This document shows, in pieces, positions 53,972-63,985 of a stretch of DNA of 64,000 bases. The position numbers were made by a program, and so were the translations under genes. The notes beneath the pieces are model-generated. The model had not been told where the DNA came from and searched no databases. It worked only from the letters and a program-made list of their open reading frames with translations. Within the stretch, counting starts at the first letter, position 1. Every line of letters starts with the position of its first letter. The stretch is from positions 2,108,001-2,172,000 of the forward strand of contig CAVPMN010000020.1 in assembly GCA_963706425.1 (NCBI GenBank), written 5' to 3'. Source of the DNA: CAVPMN01 sp963706425. GTDB taxonomy: Bacteria; Actinomycetota; Acidimicrobiia; Acidimicrobiales; Acidimicrobilacustridaceae.

Positions 53972-56396
53972 TTGGACGTCTCCGTGGCGCCCGCCACCGA
54001 ACCCGCACGGCCGCACCTCGGCCAGAGGACCCGTCGTTGGGGAACCAGCGTGTTTCGCCTCGCGCCGGACGAGCCGCGCCGACGGCCGCGCCAGCGATGT
54101 CGTCCGGGTGCTCCTCGCCGCGTTGGGTGTCGCAGTGGCGGCGCTGTTGGCCCGCAACACCGAGACGATCGAGCAGAACGTCTACCGCCTGCTCGCCGAG
54201 CTGCCGGCCGCGCTCGCTCCTGTGTTCGACGCGTTGTACCTGTTGGGCTCGTTCGGCGTCATCGCGATCGTCGCCGTTCTCGCGCTGGCGTTCCGCCGAG
54301 TGCGGCTGGCCGCCGAGCTGACGACTGCTGCGGTCGCGTCGTGGATGCTCGGGCTGGCCCTCAGCTGGGCTGCCGACGCCGATGCCGCCCGGGAGGCGAT
54401 CTTCGGCAGCGACTCGTCACCGGGGTTCCCGGTCGTGCGCGTGGCCGCCGCAGTAGCCATGGTGTCGACTGCATCGCCCTACCTCGCCCGCCCGATGCGA
54501 CGGTTCGCCCATCTGTTCCTCGTGATGGGCGCGGTCGGAGCGGTGGCCAGCGAGGAGGGTCTGCCGCTCGACGTGCTGGCGGCGTTCGTCCTCGGCTGGG
54601 GCACGGCTGCAGCAGTACATCTCGTGTTCGGCTCGGCGGCCGGCACGCCGACGCTCGGCGATGTGGCCGAGAGCCTGGCGTCGCTCGGGGTGCAAGCGTC
54701 CGACATCGAGATGGCTGAGCACCAGTCGTGGGGCTCGACGACGTTCACGGCTCGTTCGTCGGTAGGCGATCCGCTGGCGGTGACGGTCTACGGGCGCGAC
54801 GCGGCCGACGCCCAGTTCGCGGCCAGGTTGTGGCGGTTCGTCTGGTATCGGGATTCCGGCGTGAGCCTGACCGTCACCCGCCAGCAACAGGTGGAGCACG
54901 AGGCCTACGTCACCCTGCTGGCCCGGCGCGACGGCTCGGCCGTGCCCGACGTGGTCGTCGCCGGTCTGGCCGGCTCCGACGACGCCGTCATCGTCACCGT
55001 GGTGCCGGCCGGCACGCCGCTCGCCGATGTCGATCCCGCCACGGTCGACGACGAGCTGCTGGCCGCCGTGTGGCGCGAGCTGGCGATCCTCCATGGTGCC
55101 GGCATCGCGCATGGTGCGTTCAACAGCGCGAACGTCGTGGTCGACGGCGGTCGGGTCTCGCTGCGCGGGCTCGAGAGCGCGTCGAGCTCCGCTGCGGCCG
55201 AGCAGCAACAGCTCGATGTGGTCGAGTTGCTCGTCAGTACCGCGCTCGTCGTCGGCGTCGACCGGGCGCTGCTGGCCGCCGTGACCGCCGTTGGACCACA
55301 GGCGGTGGCCGACGTGTTGCCGGTGCTCCAGCCGTCCGCGCTGAGCCGTCCGACCCGCAAGGCCGTCCATGGCCACAAGGCGGTCCTCGGCGAGCTGCGC
55401 ACGCGGGGGGCCGAGGTCACCGGCACCGAGGAGCCGCAACTCGAGGAGCTCCGGCGGGTCAGCCCAGCCACCATCGCCATGATCGCCGGTGCGGGGCTCG
55501 GGGTGTTCATCCTGCTGGGCCAGCTCAGCGGGGTCGACGACATCTGGGCCACGCTCCAGACGGCTGATCTCGGCTGGGTCCTGGCAGCCCTGCTCGTGTC
55601 GCAGCTCACCAACGTCACCGGCGCCATCGCGGTCTCCGGATCGGTGAGGAGGCCGCTGCCCTTCGGCCCCCTGATCGGCTTGCAGCTGGCGCAGAACTTC
55701 ACCGGCCTCATCGGGGGCACCGTCGCCAACACCGCCCTCATCATCCGGTTCTTCCAGAAGCGAGGTCTGGCGGCGTCGGTGGCGGTGAGCTCGGGAGTCC
55801 TCGTCAGCCTGGCCGGGGTGGTTGCCCAGGTGGTGCTCGTGGTGGTCTGCCTCATCGTCGCCGGCCCCGAGATCGATCTGCCTTCCACGACGGGCTCTGG
55901 AGGCGACGGCGTGCCGCACTGGGTGCTGGTGGCGATCCTGGCCGTCGGGCTGGTGGTGGGTCTCGTGGTGTTGATGCCCCGGGTGCGCCGTCGCATCGTC
56001 GGCAAGCTCAAGCCGCAGGTCGAGGCCATGCGCGAGAACCTGCGCGGCGTGGCGTCCGAGCCGGGCAAGGTGGTGCGCCTCATCGGCGGCCAGGCCGGCA
56101 CCCAACTCGTGTTCGCCATCACCCTCGGTTGTTCGGTCGAGGCCTACGGCGCGAGCCTGTCGCTGGCGGTGCTCGTGTTGGTCAACAGCTTCGCCTCGCT
56201 CATCGGAGGCCTCGCTCCCGTGCCGGGAGGCATGGGTGTCATGGAGGCCGGCCTGGTGGCTGGTCTCACCGCGGCGGGCCTGCCCACCGACATCGCGGTG
56301 GCTGCCGCCATCACCCACCGGCTGATCACCGCCTACCTACCGCCGATCTGGGGTTGGTTCAGCCTGAACTGGATGCGCAAGCACGACTACCTCTGA
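53972..56396 (+). CDS. UPF0104/MprF-like flippase with embedded pseudokinase domain (frame break)
   Basis: About 808 residues if a one-base break inside CGGCCG (54083-54088) is repaired; starts TTG 53972 or GTG 53984. N-terminal block of about six membrane helices, then a soluble kinase-like region (about 240-450). In it the catalytic loop reads GIAHGAFNSANVVV, keeping Asn but lacking the catalytic Asp, and no DFG is seen, so it is a pseudokinase. The C-terminal ~300 residues form the lysylphosphatidylglycerol-synthase-type transmembrane domain (ending GGLAPVPGGMGVMEAG). It probably flips a lipid. Confidence 0.82.
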
Positions 56397-56998
56397 GCGA
56401 TGCGCTCGGCCAGCTCGTCGGTGAGCGCCTGCAGCTCGTCGACCATCGCCGCCGCGGGATGTCCGGCGAGCCGGGGCCCGATGCGCTCGACCACCTGTCG
56501 GTAGTACCACAGCTGATCGTCGGCCCGACCGGTGGTGAACCGGCTCCAGATCTGGTCACCGAGGGCGCGGTGGTCGGCCAGCAGCGTGCGGGCGTTGTGC
56601 AGCTTGTCGGCCGCCACCACCACGAGCACCCGCTCCGGTTCGTCGGCGAGGCGGTCGAGGTAGCCCTGCTTGCGTTCGAGCCAGGGCTCCTTGTGAGCCG
56701 GGTCGGCCACGAGCGTGTCAGAGCACGCCTCGACCACCGACGCCACACCCGAGCCCCACCGCCGGCTGATCTCGTCGAGCTGCGCCCGGCCCCCGTGGTC
56801 CTCGGCGGCGTCGTGGAGCAGGGCGGCGATGGCCAGATCCTCGTCGCCGCCGTGCTCGATCACCAGGGAGCTGACCGCGAGGAGGTGCGCCAGGTAGGGG
56901 ACGCCCGTGCCTTTGCGCACGTCGCCGGCATGCAGCTGCCGGGCATGGTCGAAGGCGTCGGTGTACCGCGGGGTGAGGGTGAAGGCGGGTTCGGTCAT
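56387..56998 (-). CDS. HD-domain phosphohydrolase, small alarmone hydrolase-like
   Basis: 203 residues. Metal-binding HD motif ALLHDAAEDHGG preceded by YLAHLLAVSSLV, and the downstream KLHNARTLL match the hydrolase half of RelA/SpoT (MESH1-like). It could degrade (p)ppGpp; the synthetase half is missing. Converges with the flippase gene with a 10-bp overlap. Confidence 0.85.
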   Translation of the reverse strand: MTEPAFTLTPRYTDAFDHARQLHAGDVRKGTGVPYLAHLLAVSSLVIEHGGDEDLAIAALLHDAAEDHGGRAQLDEISRRWGSGVASVVEACSDTLVADPAHKEPWLERKQGYLDRLADEPERVLVVVAADKLHNARTLLADHRALGDQIWSRFTTGRADDQLWYYRQVVERIGPRLAGHPAAAMVDELQALTDELAERIAQR

Positions 56999-57093
56999 GA
57001 GGAAGGGCCCCGGCGGGTTCAGGAACGGCCGGCTCGGGTCCGATAGAACATACGACGTCGCTCGGTCATCCGAGCCCGACCACCCCTCAACTC

Positions 57094-58428
57094 GTGCCCC
57101 CTCGCCTGCGGCCCCGCGCCCGCCTCATCGCCGCCGGCCTCGCGTTCATGCTGGTGCTGACCGGCGTCGACCGAGGACTGGCCCAGGAGCCCGACCCGGG
57201 CGTCACCCCCACCGTCCCCACGGTGCCGCCGACCGTGCCCCCGACGCCGGTGCCGCCGACCCTGCCGCCCGATCTCTCGCACCCGGCTGATCCGTCCCAG
57301 CCCGACGCCCTCGGCGAGCTCGAGGGAGACGAGGGTGAGCCGGAGCTTCCGCCCGCTCCGGCGGTCGACCCGTCACCCGCCGTGCGTGCGCTCTTGGCCG
57401 AGCTGGCCGACCTCACCGGGCGCGACCGCTTGGCGGCGGAACAGGCCCGGCTCGATGCCGCCCGATGGGCCAAAGGAGAGGCCGACGCCGACGTGGAGCG
57501 GGCCGGCCAGCGCGTCACCGAGGCCGAGCAGGCGCTCGCCGAGGCCGAGCGCCTGCTGGCCCAGTTCGCGGTGACCTCCTTCATGTATGCGAGCGGCGGC
57601 GTCGACGTCGCCACCGAGAAGCTGAGCCTCTATTCGCAGAAGAAGGAGCGCCAGCTCACCACGACCGTGTTCGATCACCGGCTGCAGATGGTGAGCGAGG
57701 CGCAGGGCGCGCTCGACGACTCCCGTCGGGCCTACGACGAGCGCCGGGCGGCGGCCGATGAGGCGGGGCGGCAGGTGGCCGAACGCGAGGGGGTGCTCTG
57801 GTTGAGCGAGCAGGCGCTGGTCGCCGCGGCCCGCGAGAAGAGCCAGGCGCGAGCCCAGAACGCGCTCGTCCTCTATGACCCGGCCGACGAGGGTCGCTGG
57901 CAGCTCGAGATCGTGGGCGACAGCGTGCTCACCGCCGAGGAGATCGCCGCGTGGTTCGACTACGTGGGTGTGTCGTCGAGAGCGGCCGCGCCCGTGGCCG
58001 ATCTGGCGACGTGGTACGTCGAGGAGGGTGCGACCGAGGGACTGCGCGGTGACGTGGCCTTCGCGCAGGCGGTGCTCGAAACCGGCTCGTTCACCAACCG
58101 CGACACCGTCCTCTACAACAACTACGCAGGGATCGGGCACTGCGACTCGTGCCCGAGCGGCTTCCCGTTCGCCACACCCCGCGACGGCGTGCGCGCCCAG
58201 ATCCAGCTGCTGAAGAGCTACGTGTTCGAAGCGCCGGAGTACGCCCACCCGCTGGTCGACCGTCGCCTGCGGGGTCCGGCCGGCTGCTGTCAGACCTGGA
58301 ACGAGCTGGGTGGTGTGTGGGCGTCCGTGCCGCACTACGGGCCGATCGTGCTCGGCGTCTACCAGTCGATGCTCGAGTTCGCGTTGGCCCGGCGGGTCGC
58401 CTACCCGATGTTGCGACCACCCGTCTGA
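57094..58428 (+). CDS. Secreted coiled-coil protein with glucosaminidase-like domain
   Basis: 444 residues from GTG 57094. Signal peptide (LIAAGLAFMLVLTG), Pro/Thr-rich stretch (about 30-90), coiled coil (about 100-265) and a C-terminal domain (about 300-440) with FAQAVLETGSF and YNNYAGIGHCDSC, the catalytic-Glu pattern of bacterial glucosaminidases/lysozyme-like muramidases. It resembles the NlpC/PcsB-type layout of coiled coil plus cell-wall hydrolase, so a cell-wall remodelling role is likely. Three Cys could form disulfides. Confidence 0.85.
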   Translation: MPPRLRPRARLIAAGLAFMLVLTGVDRGLAQEPDPGVTPTVPTVPPTVPPTPVPPTLPPDLSHPADPSQPDALGELEGDEGEPELPPAPAVDPSPAVRALLAELADLTGRDRLAAEQARLDAARWAKGEADADVERAGQRVTEAEQALAEAERLLAQFAVTSFMYASGGVDVATEKLSLYSQKKERQLTTTVFDHRLQMVSEAQGALDDSRRAYDERRAAADEAGRQVAEREGVLWLSEQALVAAAREKSQARAQNALVLYDPADEGRWQLEIVGDSVLTAEEIAAWFDYVGVSSRAAAPVADLATWYVEEGATEGLRGDVAFAQAVLETGSFTNRDTVLYNNYAGIGHCDSCPSGFPFATPRDGVRAQIQLLKSYVFEAPEYAHPLVDRRLRGPAGCCQTWNELGGVWASVPHYGPIVLGVYQSMLEFALARRVAYPMLRPPV

Positions 58429-58465
58429 CCAGCGGCCTCGGCGACGGGCTCAGCCGCGGCTCGCG

Positions 58466-58801
58466 TCAGTTGCGGAGCTTGGCCACCGCGTCGTCGAGGG
58501 CCTGTCCGAGGTCGTCCACGGCACTCTTGACGCCCCGTCGGATGGTGGCCAGGGCGTCGCCAGCGCTCGAGCCCGTCTTGTCGAACTGCTCCTTGGCGTC
58601 GAGCCACTTGTTGCGCAGTTGCTCGACGATCGGGCTGACCTGGTCCCGTGCCTCCATCTCACCGAGTCGGGCCTGCACCTCGAGTTGGTCGATGCGAGCC
58701 TTCCAGTCTTCGAGCTGGCTCTGGAGCAAGTCGTTCGTCAGTTGCGAGACCTGCTTCTCGAGATCGTTCACCCGTGCTTCGAGCTCGGCGGTGTCCGTCA
58801 T
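58466..58801 (-). CDS. Coiled-coil protein of unknown function
   Basis: 111 residues; N-terminal heptad coiled coil (ARVNDLEKQVSQLTNDLLQ) and an amphipathic C-terminal part like ApoE/YtxH-type helices. No known domain. Convergent with the glucosaminidase gene. Confidence 0.75.
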   Translation of the reverse strand: MTDTAELEARVNDLEKQVSQLTNDLLQSQLEDWKARIDQLEVQARLGEMEARDQVSPIVEQLRNKWLDAKEQFDKTGSSAGDALATIRRGVKSAVDDLGQALDDAVAKLRN

Positions 58802-58918
58802 GGCGCTGACCTCCTGTGTCGCTATCGAGGCTACCGAGGGGAGATCGCCCGGCTAAGGGCCGAAGGTCACCTACCCGCGAACCGCATCGGTTCGGTCGTG
58901 GCGGGGTACGGACGGGGC

Positions 58919-59563
58919 ATGCCTTCACAACCACACGCCGCCGATCTCATCCTCGTCGGGGTGTTCCCCGAGGGTCGGGCTCCCCAAGTGGTGGACGCCC
59001 TTCGCCAGACGGGGGTGCCGGAGGCCGAGATCCGCGTCGGTGACCCCGACGACGAGGTGTTGGCCAAGCGGGCCGAGATGGAGGTCGAGGCCTCGGAGAG
59101 CTGGTTCTCGCCGACCGTCGGCGTGCTCTACCCCGACGAAGCAGCCAAGGGGTTCGTGGTCGCAGTGGTGGTCGGCTCGATCATCGGAGCGGTGCTGGTG
59201 GCGCCGTTCGGCTTCATCGAGATGGGTGACTTCGCCCTCTGGATCCGGCTGCTCTTCATGGCCGCCGCCGGCGCGCTCGCCGGTGGCGCCATCGGCGCGG
59301 TGGTGGGCCCGGCGCTCGCGGCCAGTCGCCCGGGCGAGTCCGACGCCAGCGACCGAGGCGTCGTCGTGCGCGTCGATCGCCAGGACGAGCGCATCGAGCG
59401 GGTGCTCGCCGGATTCGAGCCCATTCGGCTCGATCGCCTCCGACTGGCCGATGGATCGGTCGACTCGACGATCACCGACGAGAGCCGGCGCTCCGACGAC
59501 GGCGTGGTCGAGGACATGGCCGACCGTGCTCGTGGCGTCGACACCGACTTTCGTGACCGCTGA
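58919..59563 (+). CDS. Membrane protein with general-stress-type N-terminal domain
   Basis: 214 residues. N-terminal ~60 residues resemble the general stress protein 17M (YflT)-like alpha/beta domain (LVGVFPEGRAPQVVDALRQT), followed by two Gly/Ala-rich membrane helices (about 78-125) and a charged cytosolic tail. Function unknown; divergent from the coiled-coil gene. ATG chosen because the open frame upstream has no conserved sequence. Confidence 0.75.
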   Translation: MPSQPHAADLILVGVFPEGRAPQVVDALRQTGVPEAEIRVGDPDDEVLAKRAEMEVEASESWFSPTVGVLYPDEAAKGFVVAVVVGSIIGAVLVAPFGFIEMGDFALWIRLLFMAAAGALAGGAIGAVVGPALAASRPGESDASDRGVVVRVDRQDERIERVLAGFEPIRLDRLRLADGSVDSTITDESRRSDDGVVEDMADRARGVDTDFRDR

Positions 59564-59627
59564 CGAGCGCCGACGAAGGGCACCCGCCTCTATAGCCTGA
59601 CGACAGACCGACCGGGGAGCGTTCGCC

Positions 59628-59924
59628 ATGAGCACGACCGTCGAAGTACGTCACAACGACGCGTTGTCGCGCTACGAGTTGCTGGTCGGTGGTGAGCTCG
59701 TCGGCCGGGCGACCTACGAGGCGGGTGGAGCCGACGGCGAGGTCCTGGTGTTCCCACACACGGTCATCGACCCCGCACATCGCGGCCAGGGCCTGGGTGC
59801 TCGCCTGGTGAAGGGTGCGCTCGACGATGTGCGCATGTCCGGCCGGCGGGTGGTCCCCCGCTGCTGGTATGTGGCCGCGTTCATCGACGAGCACCCGGAC
59901 TATGCCGATCTGCTCGCTCCCTGA
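59628..59924 (+). CDS. GNAT-like N-acetyltransferase, YjdJ type
   Basis: 98 residues. Small acetyl-CoA-binding domain with VFPHTVIDPAHRGQGLGARLVKGALDD, including the RGQGLG pyrophosphate loop, and PRCWYVAAFIDEHPDY. Substrate unknown. GGGGAG precedes the ATG by 7 nt, and a TAGCCT box lies at about 59593. Confidence 0.87.
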   Translation: MSTTVEVRHNDALSRYELLVGGELVGRATYEAGGADGEVLVFPHTVIDPAHRGQGLGARLVKGALDDVRMSGRRVVPRCWYVAAFIDEHPDYADLLAP

Positions 59925-59974
59925 GGGGACGGTGGCGGGGTATTCCCCCTTCAGAATCGGGTACGGACAGCCGC

Positions 59975-60418
59975 ATGGCTGCAACCGATGATCGTCCGTC
60001 CACGGATCTCCCCGTGGATGCGCTCGGCTTGTCGGCAGGACTGTGCGGCACGTTGCGCCGCTGGGGCTACGGCCGCATCGGTGCGCTGACCCGAGCAACT
60101 CGGGCGGAGCTGCTCGAGGTGCCGGGCGTCGGGCCCCGGAGGGTGAGCGACATCGTCGCCTCGCTCGGCCGTTTCGACCTGAGCCTCGCAGAGCAGAACG
60201 TCGACGTTCGTGCCGGCCATCCGCTTGCTGCTCCGGTGATGGAGGCGCTCGCCGCCGGCGCGGAGGAAGCCGATGTGGCCGATGAGATCGGCGTGCCCAT
60301 CGCGGCGGTGCGGGCCTGGCGCGTCGGATGCCGGCCGACAGAGCGTCAGACCGGGTGTATCCGGGCGTGGGCCGCGAAGCGCAGTCGGTGTCGTTCCCAC
60401 GAGGGCTCGATCCGGTGA
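59975..60418 (+). CDS. Stand-alone RpoA C-terminal-domain-like protein
   Basis: 147 residues. Residues about 15-75 closely follow the alpha-CTD pattern: DALGLSAGLCGTLRRWGYG, then IGALTRATRAELLEVPGVGPRRVSDIVASLG, a helix-hairpin-helix. A short helical region (AAPVMEALAAGAEEADVADEIG) that could be a helix-turn-helix follows. No RNA polymerase assembly domain. It could bind UP-element-like DNA or compete with alpha-CTD. GTGA overlap with the next gene. Confidence 0.72.
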   Translation: MAATDDRPSTDLPVDALGLSAGLCGTLRRWGYGRIGALTRATRAELLEVPGVGPRRVSDIVASLGRFDLSLAEQNVDVRAGHPLAAPVMEALAAGAEEADVADEIGVPIAAVRAWRVGCRPTERQTGCIRAWAAKRSRCRSHEGSIR

Positions 60419-60972
60419 GCGGCCTCGATCAGCCCGTGTCCGAACGCGACGAGCAGTCGCTGACCGTGGGCGGTCACGATGATGCCGGCGACGACGCCTC
60501 GGCGCGCCGGCTACGTGACGAGCGCGACAAGGATGAGTTGCGTCAGCGTCACTACGGGCTCCTGCAAGAGCTGCGAGTGCTGCTCCCCGGCGTCCAGGTC
60601 CTGGTGGCCTTCCTGCTCACGGTGCCGTTCGATTCCCGCTTCACCGAGCTCGACAACTTCCAGCAGGGGGTCTACGGCTTCGCTCTCGTCACCGGCATGT
60701 TGGCCATCGTCTGTTTCGTCGGCCCCACCGCACTGCATCGCGTCGGCAACCGCACCGCCCGGGCCGCGTGCCTGGAGCTCGGCATCCTGCTGACGAGAAT
60801 CGGGCTGGTGCTGTTGGCGTTCACGTTGGTCGCGGCGCTGTTCGTCGTGGCCGATCTGATCTTCGGTCGATCGATGGCGGTGGTGCTCACCGGCATCGTG
60901 GCCCTGGCCATGCTGTGGCTGTGGCTGCTCCTGCCACGCGCCGGCACGCGTGGCTCGGCGACCTCTGGATGA
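60415..60972 (+). CDS. DUF6328-like membrane protein
   Basis: 185 residues from GTG 60415. Polar N-terminus (about 45 residues), then four membrane helices beginning LLQELRVLLPGVQVLVAFLLTVPF, the pattern of DUF6328. Function unknown. Coupled to the upstream alpha-CTD-like gene by a 4-bp overlap. Confidence 0.8.
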   Translation: MSGLDQPVSERDEQSLTVGGHDDAGDDASARRLRDERDKDELRQRHYGLLQELRVLLPGVQVLVAFLLTVPFDSRFTELDNFQQGVYGFALVTGMLAIVCFVGPTALHRVGNRTARAACLELGILLTRIGLVLLAFTLVAALFVVADLIFGRSMAVVLTGIVALAMLWLWLLLPRAGTRGSATSG

Positions 60973-60989
60973 CCTCTCCCGCCCGGCCC

Positions 60990-61880
60990 TCAGCGTCGCG
61001 GGGGGTAGGGCTTCGAGTGATCCCAGTCGGCCAGTAGCGTGCGGATCGCGGTGAGCAGGATCAGCGGCTGGTCGAGCATGGCGTGGTGACCGGCTTCGGG
61101 CAGCTCGATCACCGGGGCGATACGACCGAGGGCTTCGTACATCGACTGGCCGATGTCGGCCGTCACCAGGCCGTACTCCGAGCGCAGCAATGCCACCCGG
61201 CAGCTGACCCGAGGCAGGAACGGCAGGGCGATGCCCCGCATCGAGCCTGCGAACTGCTCGAAGATGCGCCGGTCGAACTTCCACTGCCAGCCCCCGTCGA
61301 CCGGCCGCAGCGACTGTCGCCCCACGTGGTCGATGACGTAGGGGAGGTAGTTCTCCTGCGGCGGCACCGTGCGAAAGCGCACGAGGGCTTCCTCGACCGA
61401 GTCGTAGGTACGAGGCCGGCCGAACGCCTCCTTGAGGCGGTACGACTCGACCTCCGGATCCGGTTGGGTGACCGGCGAATCACAGATCACGATGCCCGAG
61501 AAGCGGTCGTCGTACTCGGCCGTGGTCGCGATCGTGACGAACCCGCCCATGCTGTGTCCGACCATGACCGGCGCGCCATCGATGCCGCCCGCGTCGGCGA
61601 CGGCAACGACCTCGCGAGTCCACTGCTCGAGGCTGTAGGCGTCACGATGGCCGCTGTCGCCGTGGCCTGACAGGTCGATGGCGACCACCCGGTAGTCGCC
61701 GGCGAAGCGAGCCGCGACGTGGGTCCACCAGTGAGCGTGCGCCCCGCCGCCGTGTACGAACACGAGTCCTCGGCGACCCGGCTCGCCCCACGCGAGGTAG
61801 TGGATCGTCGACCCGTCGACCGTCACGGCCCCGTCGGTGTGCGGTACCGAGAGGGCGGTTCGGAACCAGTGAGGGAGCAT
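60990..61880 (-). CDS. Alpha/beta-fold hydrolase
   Basis: 296 residues. Oxyanion motif VHGGGAHAHWW, nucleophile elbow VGHSMGGF (Ser), Asp in the RSEYGLVTADI region and His in EAGHHAMLDQP. Esterase or epoxide hydrolase type; the substrate is unknown. ATG 61880 is preferred over TTG 61898. Confidence 0.88.
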   Translation of the reverse strand: MLPHWFRTALSVPHTDGAVTVDGSTIHYLAWGEPGRRGLVFVHGGGAHAHWWTHVAARFAGDYRVVAIDLSGHGDSGHRDAYSLEQWTREVVAVADAGGIDGAPVMVGHSMGGFVTIATTAEYDDRFSGIVICDSPVTQPDPEVESYRLKEAFGRPRTYDSVEEALVRFRTVPPQENYLPYVIDHVGRQSLRPVDGGWQWKFDRRIFEQFAGSMRGIALPFLPRVSCRVALLRSEYGLVTADIGQSMYEALGRIAPVIELPEAGHHAMLDQPLILLTAIRTLLADWDHSKPYPPRR

Positions 61881-62007
61881 CTGGGTGCACGTGGTCAACG
61901 CTAGGTCGGGTGGCGAGATCTGGGTCGTTCATCCAAAGCGGGTGATGCCGGATGGCCGCCGTCGTGGTCTGGTGACGGCGGCTGCGGACCTGAAGGGAGG
62001 TGCGGCG

Positions 62008-63749
62008 ATGAGCGAGGGCCCTTCAGCGACGGCCGCCAAAGCATCGAAACTGCGCTTGTTCCAGGGCTTGCTGCCCATCGATCGGTCGCGGGTGCCAGCC
62101 GAGGTTCTCGCCGGGGTCACTCTCGCCGCCCTCGCCATTCCGGAGGTGATGGGCTATGCGACCATCGCCGGGATGCCGGTCATCACCGGCCTCTACACGA
62201 TCGTGCTGCCGGTCCTCGCGTTCGCGGTGTTCGGCTCGTCGCGCCATCTCGTGGTCGGCGCCGACTCGGCCACCGCCGCGGTGTTGGCCGCCGGTCTGGT
62301 CGGGCTCGCAGCCACCGGCTCGGACGAGTACGTGGCCCTTGCGGGTCTGGTCGCGCTCATGGCTGCCGGCTTCCTCATCGTCGCCCGCCTCATCGGCCTC
62401 GGCTTCCTCGCCGACTTCCTCTCGCGCACGGTGCTGGTCGGCTTCCTCACCGGCGTGGGCATCCAGGTCGCCGCCGGGCAGGTCGGCGGCATGCTCGGCA
62501 TCCCCGAGGGCAAGGGCATCACGATCGGCGACACGACCTTCGACAACACCCTCGGGAAGCTGTGGAGCACGTTGGAGAACATCGGCGACATCAGCTGGAC
62601 CACCGTCGCGGTGTCGGTCGCCGTCGTGGTGGTCATCAAAGGCAGCAAGTTCGTGACGTCCAAGGTTCCCGGCGCGCTCATCGCGGTCATCGGTGCGATC
62701 TTCATCAGTTGGAAGTGGGACCTCGTCGACCACGGCGTGTCGACGCTGGGCGTCGTGCCCGGAGGTCTGCCGAGCCTCGGGCTCCCGGATGTGAGCTTCT
62801 CTGACATCACGGCGCTCATGGGCACGGCCGTGTCGATCTTCGTGCTCATCCTCGCTCAGAGTGCTGCGACGTCTCGGGCCTACGCGGCGAAGTACGACGA
62901 TGCCTTCGACGAGGATGTCGATCTCGTCGGTCTCGGCACGGCCAACGTGATGGCCGGTCTGTCGGGCACGTTTGTGGTCAACGGCAGTCCCACGAAGACG
63001 CAGATGGTCGACGGTGCCGGTGGACGCAGCCAACTCGCCCAGCTCACGACGGGGGTGATCGTCGTCGTGGTGCTGCTCTTCCTCACCGTCCCACTCCAGT
63101 ACATGCCCAATGCCGTGCTGGCCTCAGTGGTGTTCCTGATCGGTGTCGAGCTGGTGGACATCCCTGGAATGCGGAAGATCTTGCGCCGCAGGCCCGACGA
63201 GTTCGTGGTGGCCGCGCTCACCGCGGCCGTGGTCGTGTTCGTAGGAGTCGAGCAGGGCATCGTGGTGGCGATCGTGGCGTCGATCATCGGCCACCTCCGC
63301 CGCTCGTACCGACCGCCGACCGCGGTGCTGGTGCCCGACGACGACGGTCGGGGTTGGCACTCGACGATTCCCGCGGCGGACGAGCGCAGCATCGAGGGCA
63401 TGGTCGTCTATCGATTCGCGGCTCCGCTCTACTACGCGAACAGCAGCCATTTCTCCGAGGAGATCCTCGCCTTCGCCGAGGCGCCCGAGCCGGTCGAGTG
63501 GATCTGCATCGACGCGGCGGCGATGTCCGATGTCGACTACACGGGCGCCGCCACCCTCCGATCGATCCACGATCAACTGGCGGAGCGCAACGTGCGGCTG
63601 GTGTTCGCGGAGATGATGAGCGCGGTGCAGGCGGAGCTCGATCGCTACGAGCTCACGGATGTCCTGGGAGCAGACACCATCTACCCGTCGGTCCCCGCCG
63701 CGGTGTCGGCGTTCGAGGGCCGGGCCGATGGGTCGTCGCGGCCGACCAG

Positions 63750-63768
<19 letters not shown>
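62008..63768 (+). CDS. SulP/SLC26-family anion transporter with STAS domain
   Basis: 586 residues, preceded by GAAGGGAGG 7 nt before ATG 62008, one of the clearest ribosome binding sites here. Twelve to fourteen membrane helices with the SulP signature region LAALAIPEVMGYATIAGMP; after residue ~440 a cytosolic STAS domain (EWICIDAAAMSDVDYTGA). Transports sulfate, bicarbonate or similar anions. The last six codons overlap the 3' end of the tRNA-Leu gene on the opposite strand. Confidence 0.92.
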
Positions 63769-63833
<65 letters not shown>

Positions 63834-63971
63834 GAGTGAACGGCTCGTCAGGGTAGTCGAAGCCACCCACGGGCAGCACCCCGGGAACCGGTGGTGCCGG
63901 CCCACTCTCTCGTGGTGCCCCCGTGCCTCCCGGGGGCAGTTTCCGCCGACTGCCGTTCGCAACCACCCGGG

Positions 63972-63977
63972 TAGGGT
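63972..63977 (+). promoter_or_regulatory. -10-like box TAGGGT
   Basis: Ends 9 nt before GTG 63986. Confidence 0.4.
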
Positions 63978-63985
63978 GTCGGGCC

